Part shown: piece after piece, positions 10,803 to 22,022 of the stretch
How positions within the stretch are numbered: position 1 is the first letter of the stretch
How the letters are laid out: every line of letters begins with the position of its first letter
NCBI GenBank assembly: GCA_017893485.1
Contig: CM030361.1
Span: 305,622,822-305,686,821, forward strand
Length of the DNA stretch: 64,000 bases
Reading direction: 5' to 3'
Origin: Hemerocallis citrina
Taxonomy: Eukaryota > Streptophyta > Magnoliopsida > Asparagales > Asphodelaceae
Position numbers and translations under genes: made by a program
Notes under the pieces: model-generated
Database searches by the model: none
What the model saw: the letters and a program-made list of their open reading frames with translations, nothing else
What the model was told of the DNA's origin: nothing

Positions 10803-11244
10803 TCTATATAATAAAACACAAAGAAAGCTATCAAGTGGCTCTCCTTCAATCTCCTAAAAAAGCAAAGGTTCAGATCTAACCTTACAAAACATATTTTCCC
10901 CCTCAAAACTCAAATTCAAATCCCCTATCCAAAACAACTCCTATATTTGTTTTAATTTTTTTTTTCTCTCTCCTTCCCTCCCTCTTCTATTCAAAAAATT
11001 AAGAAAATAAAATTTTTTAAAATTTTTAAAAAATAAAAAAATTAAAATTAAAAAACTTTAAAAATAATTCAAAAAAAAAAAAAAAATCATATAATATGTT
11101 TTTTGCTGGGCCCCCAAAAGTTTCTCATATAATATATTTGCTACTTCAATTAATTTGCTGGACATCCAAAACTATTTTATATAATCAAACAAGTTACACT
11201 GTTCCGAAGACGTGTCGTAGGCACGTGTCAATAGGCAAACCTAG
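10803..11244 (+). mobile_element. Non-autonomous Helitron, copy A
   Basis: It starts TCTATATAATAAAACAC after an A and ends with a hairpin-forming GACGTGTCGTAGGCACGTGTC, a short spacer and CTAG. It is followed directly by a second copy. There are no TIRs and no TSD, as expected for Helitrons. It encodes nothing recognisable and contains a CT-rich tract and an A-rich tract. Related termini occur at 11245, 40375 and 60971. Confidence 0.85.
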
Positions 11245-11725
11245 TCTATATAATAAAACACAAAGAAAGCTATCAAGTGGTTCTCCTTCAATCCCCCAAA
11301 AATCAAAGGTCCAGATCTAACCTCACAAAACATATTTTTCCCCTCAAAAGTTTCCTTCCAAAACTCAAATTCAAATCCCCCACCCAAAACAACTCCTATA
11401 TTTATTATTATTATTTTTTCTCTCCCTCCCTCCCTCCCTCTTCTATTCAAAAAATTAAGAAAATAAACATTTTTAAAATTTTTTTAAAAATAAAAAAACA
11501 ACTAAAAACTAAACAAAATTAAAAATTTAAAAACTTTTAAAATATTTCAAAAAAATCAAAAAAATTCATATAATATGTTTTTTGCTGGACCCCAAAAGTT
11601 TCTCATATAATATGTTTGGTACTTCAATTAATTTGTTCGACCTCCAAAACTATTTTATATGATCAAAAAAGGTGCACCGTTCCGAAGACGTGCCGTATAC
11701 GGCACGTGTCAACAAACAAACCTAG
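11245..11725 (+). mobile_element. Non-autonomous Helitron, copy B, joined to copy A
   Basis: It begins at the base after copy A's CTAG with the same TCTATATAATAAAACAC and ends with a strong palindrome, GACGTGCCGTATACGGCACG, then CAAACAAACCTAG and a host T. Only one A...T target flanks the pair (A at 10802, T at 11726), so the two copies sit head to tail at one insertion site. The body is colinear with copy A and diverged. Confidence 0.85.
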
Positions 11726-12176
11726 TACTACAATAAAATTACATCCAAACAAACCACTTTTTTAGAACTCATTTTCAAATGTTTCTTTTCTCTAGAATAA
11801 TTTTCATGGATTGGATACATTTTACAACCAACCAAACACTCCCAAAGTGCAATATTGTTTTTCTTCATTTTTTGACGAAAACTTTTCTTAGTTATTTCTT
11901 ATCTATTAGGAGAGTAGTAAACTTGTAATACATATACAGTCATCTCGAAAGCAATTGCGAGCTAAAATTGACAATTTAAGTCTGTTTCTCTTATAATAAC
12001 ACTTTGGACAAATGGGGAAAGGTTGCCTCTTAATCTGGGCTTTGACCTAATTTATTGGTTATCCCAATCAATTGTTTAATTTATTATTTACCATCTGTAG
12101 CAATACCCTTAATTCATGCTAAAAAAATTGAGAGAAACATGTAATGTACTATGATCTATTGCTTCCTTATTTTTAA

Positions 12177-12364
12177 CTAGTAATTTACACGTGCGATGCA
12201 TATCTTAATAAATATAATTTTTTTAAATTTTTTTTAGACATAGTCTAGATTTGAATTTAGAACCTTCTTTATAATAGTTATGCACGTGTATTGCACGGAT
12301 TGATAGATTGACAAAATATTTACAAATGACACTAAGACCTTCTTCCATTATAATATTAGATAGA
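12177..12364 (-). mobile_element. Short non-autonomous Helitron
   Basis: On the minus strand the start is TCTATCTAATATTATAATGG (the exact first base is ambiguous because TAGA is repeated) and the end is CATCGCACGTGTAAATTACTAG at 12177. An internal GCACGTGTATTGCACGG sequence can pair with the terminal ACGTG motif. The termini match three more short elements at 14430-14911. Confidence 0.6.
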
Positions 12365-13180
12365 TAGATTAATAAAGCACGGTAGTATTTGTCATTTTTA
12401 AGCCTCTAGAGAGAGATCAATGCAACTTCTATTGAGCTTACTTGTACTCTTAGAGTATTCACTGTCATTTTCTATATTTTCATAGTATGCATAACAATTT
12501 TGGATCTGCAGTCGTTTCTATTTATTCATATTTTGGCAAAATCGCTATACAAGATTGCTATATTTGAGAGGCAATATAGGAATATGTATATTATACAGGA
12601 TGAAACTTCAATTTCGTCCGCAATAAAAAATAATTTTTTTATTATATGAAGTTTCGTCCGATGAAACTAGAAAAAATTTGAATTAAAACATAGCCCAGAA
12701 AAAAAAGTCACAGACGAAACATAAGAGAAGTATTATTTTTTTAAAATATTCAATTAATTTTTTTAAAAAAATGCTTTCAACCTAATTTTTTCCACGGTTT
12801 CGTCCGATCATATTTTATTTAGCTTTGTTATATTATAGCATTTCACTACTAACGGAAACGGCATTTTGCTGTATGTATAATATGTATTTTGCTTTTTTTT
12901 TTTATACCTTAGACGACTGTGGATGCTCGTACAAGTACTTGCCATGCAAATCAAAGATGAATAATTAGGGTTTTGGACTAATTGTAAACATCTCACAAAA
13001 TTCATGTTGGAATCATCTAATCACAAAGGTTTTTCCTAGGGACTAATTAAAAAAAAGTTAATTAATTTATCCATACCAAAATTACCTAAAAAGGAAATAA
13101 AACAAAAACCCTAATCCAAAACACAAGAGGAAAGTGGTGTAACAATTAAAACCCTAATCAAAACAATCATATTTAATTAC

Positions 13181-13415
13181 CTTGCTCTTCTACTACTTCT
13201 TCCTTTGACTCCGCAGCCGTTGACTCCGGCACCGGTAAGCTGACCGCCGGCTCTGCCGACGTGGAGCTGCTGATCACGTGAGCGAGGGCGTTGACCATGG
13301 CTGAGGCGTCCTCCTCCGCACGTGAGGTCGAGTACTTTGGAAACTGCATGTCGACTTTGTCATTCTCTTCCACTTCATTCGAAGGGAGAGGCCTCTTACC
13401 ATGCCACCGATCCAC
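13181..13415 (-). CDS. ERF transcription factor, exon 1 (N-terminal region)
   Basis: The frame DRWHGKRPLPSNEVEEND...FPKYSTSRAEEDASAMVNALAHVIS matches the N-terminal layout of ERF113/114/115-like proteins: a GKRP motif near the start, an acidic stretch, then a D/A-S-A-M-V-x-A-L-x-x-V-I block. It ends at a consensus donor (CAAG|GTAATT) in phase 1, which joins in frame to either exon 2. No ATG occurs in frame upstream of GKRP down to at least base 13600. The listed end is a GTG; the first in-frame ATG is internal, at 13349-13347 (MQFPKYS). Either the start codon was lost, or translation begins at that Met (234 residues), or an unseen upstream exon exists. The region is GC-rich compared with its surroundings. 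Confidence 0.75.
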
Positions 13416-13655
13416 CTTTACTTTGAAGTCCGCGCTCTCTATATGATTAAATCTCAGCCGTGCGTTTGTAAAACGGAACCAACCAGAGAGTAGTAGAAGA
13501 AAGAGGAGATGTGTGATAGGAATGGGAAGTGGGCTCTCTTTTATGGTTTCTGTGTGTATTTGTTTATTAATATTTATTCGGTATATAATAAATCTACGTG
13601 TAGAGTATGTAAAAAAGTGGAGACTTATGGCCGAAGGTGATATGTATGGACGTGG

Positions 13656-13669
13656 ACTTATATATATGG
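13656..13669 (-). promoter_or_regulatory. Candidate TATA box of the ERF gene
   Basis: CCATATATATAAGT on the minus strand lies about 240 bp upstream of the GKRP-encoding exon 1, a reasonable distance for a plant 5' UTR. A second AT-rich candidate lies near 13580. No other element was assigned. Confidence 0.35.
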
Positions 13670-13850
13670 CACAATAGTTATGTGATTGGGACCAAGGAAT
13701 GCAACACCCAAAGGTGAACCATCCTAGCTAGTTGGTGCAATCATGATTTGTCATGTGCTAAGTTGATGCTTTGGTAGGGTCCACACTTAGGTATGGTTGA
13801 TGCATGGAGGTCGGGCGAGAATTTTAATATATGATCTAATCATTCATCAA

Positions 13851-14273
13851 TTTAATTCGGCTGAATATAAAAAAAGTATACAAAATTTTGAGCCAGTTTA
13901 AGAAAAGTACAGTAAGATTTTTTATTTAAAAAAAAGGACACAATGTTTTCAAAAATTCCACTGGATTAGTTCGGACTAGGGTTAGGGTTAGGGTTGGGGT
14001 TAGGTTAGGGTAGAGTTTAAAAAAACTGTTTTCATCTTTCATTTGTGTTTAAAAAAATCATATTCATCTTTTATTTGCGTTTAAAAAAACATCACTTAAC
14101 TAATCAGATGTTTAAATAAACCCCACAACTAACCCTAACCCTAACCCTAACTAACCCAGTAGAGTTTTTTGAAACATTGTGTCCTTTTTTTAAACAAAAA
14201 AAATCTTAGTGTACTTTTTTTAAAACTTGCCCAAAATTTTGTATACTTTTTTTATATTTAGCCTAATTCAAAT
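13851..14273. mobile_element. Long-TIR MITE with inverted TTAGGG-type repeats
   Basis: Terminal arms of about 125 bp are inverted copies: TATAAAAAAAGTATAC at the left and GTATACTTTTTTTATA at the right, each followed inward by AAAATTTTG and a GGACACAATGTTT block. Inside each arm is a short telomere-like array, GGGTTAGGGTTAGGGTTGGG at 13979-14012 and its inverse at about 14126-14157. The unit is TTAGGG, not the common plant TTTAGGG. There is no coding sequence. Superfamily is unknown. Confidence 0.75.
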
Positions 14274-14429
14274 ATGTGTTAGTAGCACAACTAAGCTTAT
14301 TATCTTTACGTTATGAACGTTCTTGTTAAATCTTATATACTCACCAAATATGGTTATCGGAGTAGGCCTTGATAATTATTTGGTTTGAATTAATATGAAA
14401 ATAAAATAAAATTTCTTTCTTTAACTTTA

Positions 14430-14576
14430 TTAGTAATTTACACGTGCGATACGCGTTTTAATAATTTCAAAAAATAAAAATAAAAACTCTGACGTAAGGA
14501 GAATTTGAATCGGAAACCACATTTATATTAGTTATGTACGTGCATTGTACACCTTCTCCCATTATAATATTAGAGA
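14430..14576 (-). mobile_element. Mini-Helitron (minus)
   Basis: On the minus strand TCTCTAATATTATAATGGG is at the 5' end and ATCGCACGTGTAAATTACTAA (CTRR) at the 3' end. It is flanked by A and T as required (T at 14577, A at 14429 on the plus strand). A GTGCATTGTACACC palindrome lies inside. It is 147 bp long and encodes nothing. Confidence 0.6.
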
Positions 14577-14586
14577 TGTTATATTA

Positions 14587-14714
14587 TCTCTACTACTATA
14601 ATGGGAGAAGGCCTTAGTCCATAACCCGATCCGTGCAACGTACGTGCTGGCAGATTTTTTTTGCCCTTTTCATCCCCAATTTTCCCCACGTGCACAACAC
14701 GTGTATAATGCTAG
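14587..14714 (+). mobile_element. Mini-Helitron (plus)
   Basis: It starts TCTCTACTACTATAATGGG after an A. It ends CCACGTGCACAACACGTG (hairpin), TATAATGCTAG and then T. It is 128 bp long. The 5' end is the same family as the minus-strand neighbour at 14430-14576, in opposite orientation. Confidence 0.6.
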
Positions 14715-14716
14715 TA

Positions 14717-14719
<3 letters not shown>

Positions 14720-14747
<28 letters not shown>
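14720..14747. repeat. (ATT)n microsatellite
   Basis: About nine ATT units between two mini-Helitrons. Confidence 0.9.
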
Positions 14748-14748
<1 letters not shown>

Positions 14749-14749
<1 letters not shown>

Positions 14750-14911
14750 TAGTAATTTACACGTGCGATGCACATCTTTATAAATATATATATTTTTAAA
14801 AATATGATGATGTTGTCTGACATCGAACCTAAGACCTCTTTTATATGCACGTGTTTGTTCAGTTACAAACGGAGTTTGTTTGGTGACAAACTCTCCCATT
14901 AAAACAGTAGA
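14749..14911 (-). mobile_element. Mini-Helitron (minus)
   Basis: On the minus strand it starts TCTACTGTTTTAATGGGAG at 14911 and ends GTGCATCGCACGTGTAAATTACTAG at 14749. The flanking bases fit insertion between A and T at the 5' side. The 3' end is shared with the elements at 12177 and 14430. Confidence 0.55.
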
Positions 14912-16141
14912 TGATTATTAGAGATTAGAGATTAAAATACAAGAGGTCTCCTTGTCTATAACTCCCTCACACACACACAAGAGAGAGAAAAAGAAAATGT
15001 AATTAACCTACGCAAGTGTAGATCAACCAAACAAAAGAAAAGAAAAGAGTACCATGTGTTTAAGTTGTTCCCTTTAGACTTTTGTCTTGGCTTTTCTCTT
15101 AATTTTTTGATATTTTACTTTTACTTGTTCGAAACTAGCTCTTCTCTCTTTCGGACTTGGCTTGTTCGTAGTTGCCATTATCGTCAGTTTCTATTCTTAG
15201 CTTACTTCGTCACTCTCTATTTGAATTCAAGTATGGACTATTTCGAATTCCAACCTCATCCTAAACACTAGGTTACGTACAAAACTTACAACACCTGGTT
15301 ATATATATAACAAGAACTAATTAAAAAGAACAAGTAAACTTTTAACATACTTAATTTGCAACAAGAAAGAAGAAGAAGCAACATCTCTTCCTTGGTTTGA
15401 TCTTCACTCCTTCTAAAGACTCTGATCAGTTTTATAATAATTAACTAAGCATACACCTCAAAAGCATCTATCATTTCCAAAATAATTAACTAAGCATCAC
15501 GACTTATATTACTAATGAATATATAAGCATATAGAGGAAGATGACCAGTTCAAACTACTGCAACTCTCTCTCTTTCTCTACATATAATTGTCAAAATGCA
15601 TGACATAGTCTCTCTCTCTCATTGTCAGTTGAATCTGAGGATTGGAATTGGTTGGCACCGTCCAGGGTGAGTGAGAGAGAGAAAGAGAGAGGGTCAGTCA
15701 ATGTAAGTGCATTGAACCTTGAAAACATCTCTTCTTCTTCACCTTCTTCTTCATTCCTTTTGGACTCTGAGTGGGGGCCTGTTCACATGCAAACCCTAAT
15801 GTAAGGTACATAGTCAGAGACGAAAACTTTGACGAAAAGCCTTCACCTTTTCTGTCTATTCTTCTTACACCTCTGAGCGTTTCACGTGCAAGGCATGAGG
15901 GGTTGTAGGACCCTATATATCTCTCTTCAATTATGTATGCATCTTCATTCTTGCCCACATTCCCTTTAGGTATGATATGTACACATGATATGGAAGAGAT
16001 ATATACTAAATAAGCTAATTATTATGATATATATATGATGAGATAAATCATGATCAATAATATATAAGATAGGATAAATCATGATCAATATATAAGATAG
16101 GAGAGTACTGCCACGTTGGAATGTCCTTCTTAGATCTATAT
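14912..16141. other. Unassigned stretch
   Basis: AT-rich sequence with CT/GA microsatellites at about 15566-15690. A 60-codon plus-strand frame at 15622-15804 (SVESEDWNWLAP..., then Ser-rich) has coding-like composition but no recognised family and no clear splice context. I do not call it a gene. Confidence 0.4.
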
Positions 16142-16159
16142 TGATCCGACCACTGTTCA

Positions 16160-19100
16160 TGTTGGATATATTGATATATTCTCTCTATATAAATATAGCA
16201 CGTGCATATGTGTAACACGTGTAATGAACGTACAATTGATTGGATATTGGAACGCGGGTTTGTGAGCTTATAACCCGATACCCAAACCAGTATTTAGGAA
16301 TAAATACTGGCTTGTGATAGCAGTCTAGGCATTCCAATCTTGATACCTAGCGTGAATATCTCAAGCAACTTAGATCTAGAGATAAATCCTAATTTCCAAT
16401 TGTTAATTTCTCACAAAACCTAACAATCTTGAGATATTGTTAATCAATTTGTGAGATTAATAGTGAGATCGTTTGAAGTTCGTCGACGTCGAGATCTCCG
16501 TTGTCGGGATCTCGCCGCCGCAGTGGTCTACCACTGTCTCCGACCAGGGACGCCGCCTCCTCCGTCGTCGGTGCCGTCGCAGTTGCAGATCACTCCTGTC
16601 TCTTCCCCACACAACAGTTTTGCAGATCGCTGCTGTCGCTGTTGTATCTCGTCGAAGATTCCGTCGACGTCGCCGGCACCCACCACCGCCGCTGCTGAGC
16701 GCCGCCGCCGCTACTGACTCCGGCGTCGCCGCAAGTCACCGACCGCGGACACCCCCAACCCTTACACCCGCAGCGGCCAACCATTGCCATCACCCACAGC
16801 AATCATGAACAAGAGATCGGGAGATGGATCAGTCAGATCCAATTTTCTTAATGGGTGATTTGGGTGTTTCGTGTTCGGGTCTGTGGAGGGGATCATGGAT
16901 GGATATTGATTTTGATTCAGATCTGACTCCGAAAACATAATCTCATTGTTTGAGATCCGGTATTGTGTGTTCGGGATCTGTGATCGGATCCTGGGTGGAA
17001 TCAGGTTTGAGCACATCCACCTGCAGTGAAGCCTCACTTTTGGATCTAATATTGGTGCGTGGTGTTTTGGGTGCAATACGGAATAGATCGGATTTGTTCC
17101 CAAACTGACTTGACTCTAATCACTTGAAGGGGAAGAGACGATGAAAGATAAGTTCTTTACTTTCCTCATATAAAATTTTTGTTAAATATTTTGCTATGTG
17201 CTGGAAGTTCAAAACACTCGTTCTAAAATTATGTTTTGAATTATAGAATTACTATGATGCTAAGTGGTTAAGTTCAAGACTGTATTAATCACTTGTTTAA
17301 TTAAATACAAGTTGAACAGTTGTTTTGGCTATGTGCTAAAACACAATATCTATTTTGATAAGTTAAACTGTATGTTGACTATAAAAATCGAATCTCCAAT
17401 TAAATTGTTGCTAGAATTAGATTATGCTAATAATTTGTTTAATTGGCTAATCTTTAACAATTTGATGAATGTAGGAACTTTAATGTTACCTACAAATTGT
17501 GTATGTTGGAGACGATGGATTTGCATCATGGTATGATAAGTCTGCACTACGCAGGCTTCTCCATCGAATTTGGAAAAACACTTCTAACTTGAAGTATCGG
17601 TATGATCTATTTTAATTTTCTCAGTATTTTTCATGTGATGAATGTGTTAACGTTTTGTGTGTTTGATCATATGATTGAGAGTTTTAGATCATAGTTATTC
17701 TCGCTCTGGAAAACTAGCATGTTTAGGGTTGTTAAGTGTTTTATCATATTATGTGTATAGATATTTTAATAAATCCATTGTTTGCAGTTTGTGTGAGATT
17801 ACATATTTGCTTCTCTAAAATTTAAAATAAAATAAAATTGTATAAGATGTATAACAAATGTCTGTAACTTAGGAGAGATCATCTCTTAATGTAGAATATG
17901 ACTCTACTAGTTACGTTTTGTTCCTTCTCGTTCATTGTACTGTGTGTGCAAAGTTGAATTATAATATGTTAATCATTATCTCATTTAGCGTTATGCAGAT
18001 GATGAAGAACGAAAAAAGGAAAGAACTCTTCATTCAATGTGTTTGAGAAAGTGGACATTGTTAGAACCATTAGAGAAAGCAAATAATTTTTTGTAAAATG
18101 AGATATAGTAATTTTGTATTAACTCTTATAAAGTGCATATATTATCAATCGTATGTATAAGTTGAGTTTAACAAATGAGACAATTAATAATAATAGTTCT
18201 AATTGTGTTCTTGAACATAGCATAATTGGCTAAGATTTGAGAACTATATATTCAATTGTTTGTGAGAAAATGTGATCTAATTATCAAAACTATGGGGAAA
18301 TGGAATTAAAAGCTATTGAGTCAAAGCTTTAACATCCAAGTTGTTTTGAAATTTAGAATCACTATGAACTATATATTAAATTGTTTGTTCTTGTTAAAAC
18401 TCATGACTCTACTAAATGACACTCCATTAAATATGACAAATATGAAAGTTGTGCTCAGATTATGATCACTAGAAAATCATTTAGTATGGTCTCTAGGAGC
18501 ACAAAATTTCTTGAGTCAATACATTTTGATATTTATGATCTCAGTAGCTTTGTAACTAGATGAGACAATTGTTAGTCAGAAGTATTTTAATCGCTTTTGT
18601 AGTTGATTAATATAAGTCTGTCATATATATGAAGAATGAAGCACTTGTTATTATTAACGAATTAAAAATTATAGTTAAATGCTAAAAATCAAAGGTTCAG
18701 ATTTGATAGAGGTGGTGAATATGTTTTAACAACTTTAGAGAAGTTTGCATTGGACATAATCTCTAGTGCACTCTACTTACAACAGTCAAACGGTATTGAT
18801 AAAAGTTAGAATCAAACACTTAGTGAAATGTTGAATTCTATATTATTGACTGTTGTTTGTCTTGTGTAATTATGAGTGATGTTGTATTGTTAATCATATC
18901 TCTAATGTGTTACTACACTCTAAATTGAATACACCTTGTAAATCATGGTATGAAAATACAAACAGTTTTGTTAAAGAGAAAATGTGTGTTGTGATACTTT
19001 TGTTAGAGTACATGACCCTAGAAGGCCTAAACTAGGACCTACAATAAATATTTGTGTGCTTAGAAAGTACAGAATGTAGCTCTGTGGACAGATGTTGGAT

Positions 19101-22022
19101 CTATCTAATTTGTGTTAGAAGAGTCTAGACTTGCAAAGTTCTTTGAGGATATGTTCATCAAAGATAATGTATGAAATAATCTAGTCCTACCGACATGTTC
19201 AATGATTCACAGTTGGAATCAAGAACTAGCCTTACTGACACTTGAAAACTTGAATGACAAATGAGCTAAGAAGAGTCTTTAGTAGACAATGAGATGATTT
19301 TGTGTCATACAATAATACTTTAATTTAGTTGATCTGCCGAAAGGGGATAAAACTATAGTAAGTAAGTGGGGTTTTGTAGAAGAAACTTAATTTTGATTGT
19401 TCAGTAGAAATTTTAATGCTTTTTAGTAGCTAACAGATTGACTGAGAAAAATGGGGTAGATTTATTTGATGTCTACTCACATGTTTGTCATATTGCTACA
19501 ATAAGTATTCTTCTTACCCTTATATTTATTGAAAATTTTGTCATTCATAAAGGATAATTAAAGGCTTTGTACTTGATGTTTTGTACTGAACAGTTTTGTA
19601 CTGGAAAGTTTTGAACTAATATGTTTAGTGAACAAGATTTACAATTTAGTAAAATCATTGTATGTTCTTAAAACATGTATAGCCAACGAATAAATAATTT
19701 GACAAATTTTTAAAAAAGCCTAGTATATGAATCAAGTAATTCAGATTAGTGCCTTCAACTTTGTGGTGTGTCAAATATAGTGGCTATTATTTACTTGTTC
19801 TGTTGATATGCATGTTCTTAGAAGTGACCTCTCTATTACAAATGAAGTTAAAATTGTGCTATCCAAAGAATTCAACATGAAAACCTAAGTAATGTGGACA
19901 CCATAGGTATAAGGGTGAGTTTTCAGTTGGCAAGAGATAACTCTTAGTCAAACTCATCAAATCAAAATATGTTTCAAAAGTGGGGATATAGTAATTAAAA
20001 AAAAGTGTGTTTTGAAACACCTTATGATTATGATAAAAGGTTGACAACCTAATGATGATGCAACTATGAGACATGTAGATCATTCTAAAGGAATTGACAG
20101 TCTCATGTATACAAAGATCTGCACTAGAATAGACATAGCCTTTGAGGTAGGTATGATCTGCAGATTCACTAATAATCCCATACACATTTGAGTGCTCTTA
20201 AAAGGCTAATGAGATACCTGAGTGGTATTCAAGAGTTTGCTTTGTGTTACTCTAGTCATTCTTCGAATGAATGGCTGATCTGATGCATTATGATGCTCAG
20301 AATTTAGTGAAAGTCGATAACTAGTAGATATGTATTTACACTAGGAGAAACAGGAATGTTATGGAAATAAAAAGCAAACGGGCACTGTGCTATCATCCAT
20401 GAAATCAGACATCTATGTGTAATCCTCTGCAGGGGAAAAGGCTGAGTGGATTGAAGAAATGTTGCTAATTATCCATTAATAAGTTTAAGTAACTCTCTAA
20501 TTCTGTTATGCGACTATCAAGCTACAATGCACTGTAGCTTATAACTCACTCTATAATAGTAAGAGGAGTATATTAAGGCTTAAAGAAGCCTAGTTGAACT
20601 TTCTCATAGATAAAGTGCAATTGCGACAAGTATGGCAAATGCTCTTGCTAAGAGACTTGAAAGTGATCTAATTATCAAAACTGTGGGGGAAAGTGGAGTT
20701 AAAAGCTATTGAGTAAAAAGTTTTGACATCCAAGTTTTGAAATTTAGAATCCAATTGGAGCCATAGAGAAGTTCAAACTTAAGCATCAATTTTAGGCAGT
20801 TGACATGTTTTAGATAATTTTGATGATTCGACATAAATTCCACAAATATATAATGTCATTCCAATTTTGATGGTATTATATATCTAGGAAATTTACTTAG
20901 AATAATCATATTATTCCAATACGAAACATGAAAACTTGTCGATGTGTTTCCGATGATTAAATTGTCCTAAATATCATTCCAATTTTGATGATATGTCTTT
21001 TATGGATACATATTTCATTCCAATTTTGATGATTCAATGTTAAACCATGATTGAAACGGCAGTTTTTTCATTCCAATATGAAACATAGTATGGTTCTTGT
21101 GTAGAAACTATAAAGTTCATGTACTTTACTTATTAAAGATACTTGATTGTGATGCTTGCGTTATATTTTTGCTAAGCTAATTATGAATTGTACTAAGTTC
21201 TTTTGTGGAACTAGATATTTTGTGAAATTGTTGGAATTCTTAGAGATGTGTCTCTTGATATTCTTATTTTCAATAAGCTAGCAAATATGGAGGAGTTGAA
21301 TTTGTCAACATAGATTTCAAAAATAATGATTTGCTCAAAATGGAGGAGTAAACATAAAGCAGTGTGCAAGGTTAGAATTTCAGTTTATTTCTTTCGAGAA
21401 TAAATTAGTCACTTGCTTGGTAAAAACTTCTGTTGAGTTTAAGACTCTTGTGTTCATGAGCTTAAAATTCATATTTTGTTATTGAAGTTTATTTGCTTTG
21501 TTTGATTTTGAAACTATGACAGATTATTCCAGTTGGTTTAGTCTTTGTGAACTATTCTGAATTGGATATGATTTGGAACTAGTTAATTATATTGGTTTAG
21601 TCTTGATTGAACTATTCAGTTTTATAATTCTATTGGTTCTTATGAAACTATACCTTTATGATGCTTTTCCTTTATGGACTGCTATCAGCCAGTCAGTTGT
21701 ATACTGATCTGATGAGATAATCCTGTAATTTATATATTGAGAATATAGGAGGAGATTGTTGGATATATTGGTATATTCTCTCTATATAAATATAGCACGT
21801 GCATATGTGTAACACGTGTAATGAACGTACAATTGATTGGATATTGGAACGCGGGTTTGTGGGCTTATAACCCGATACCCAAACCAGTATTTAGGAATAA
21901 ATACTGGCTTGTGATAGCAGTCTAGGCATTCCAATCTTGATACCTAGGGTGAATATCTCAAGCAACTTAGATCTAGAGATAAACCCTAATTCCCAATTGT
22001 TAATTTCTCACAAAACCTTACA
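16160..22022 (+). mobile_element. Ty1/copia retrotransposon with complete LTRs, nested in the chromovirus 5' LTR
   Basis: The LTRs 16160-16425 and 21757-22022 are each 266 bp, run TGTTGGATAT...CA and are near identical. The perfect TSD GTTCA is at 16155-16159 and 22023-22027. A purine tract, AGGAGGAGAT, precedes the 3' LTR. Between them lies a decayed pol region in copia order. An integrase core is at about 18690-18930 (FDRGGEY, then QQSNG and NQTLSEMLNSI after repair by eye of the frame). RT follows at about 19800-19910 and an RNase H-like stretch at about 20190-20470. Stops and frameshifts are everywhere. The leader after the 5' LTR (16450-16810) is unusually GC-rich. Confidence 0.9.

Larger units (their letters stand above)
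8554..13180 (-). other. Intron 1 of the ERF gene, filled with mobile elements
   Basis: The donor AG|GTAATT at 13181/13180 and the acceptor AATAAAG|AA at 8554/8553 bound a 4.6-kb intron, in phase 1 as usual for genes that split just before the AP2 domain. The gene family normally has a short intron here. The extra length comes from a solo copia LTR, a SINE, a dimeric minisatellite, two head-to-tail Helitrons and a smaller Helitron. Stretches 8640-9150, 11726-12176 and 12365-13180 show only AT-rich sequence. Confidence 0.7.

Noticed and set aside
13977..14160. Interstitial telomere from a chromosome fusion
   Set aside because: The arrays are short, inverted and lie within MITE arms, so transposon origin explains them better.
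15560..15700. Possible microRNA hairpin in CT/GA-rich sequence
   Set aside because: The complementarity is only the CT/GA microsatellite; no known mature miRNA sequence is recognised.
16451..16808. Overlapping Arg/Pro/Ser-rich frames in three phases
   Set aside because: All arise from CCG/TCG repeats in the copia leader; several phases are open at once, which indicates composition rather than coding.
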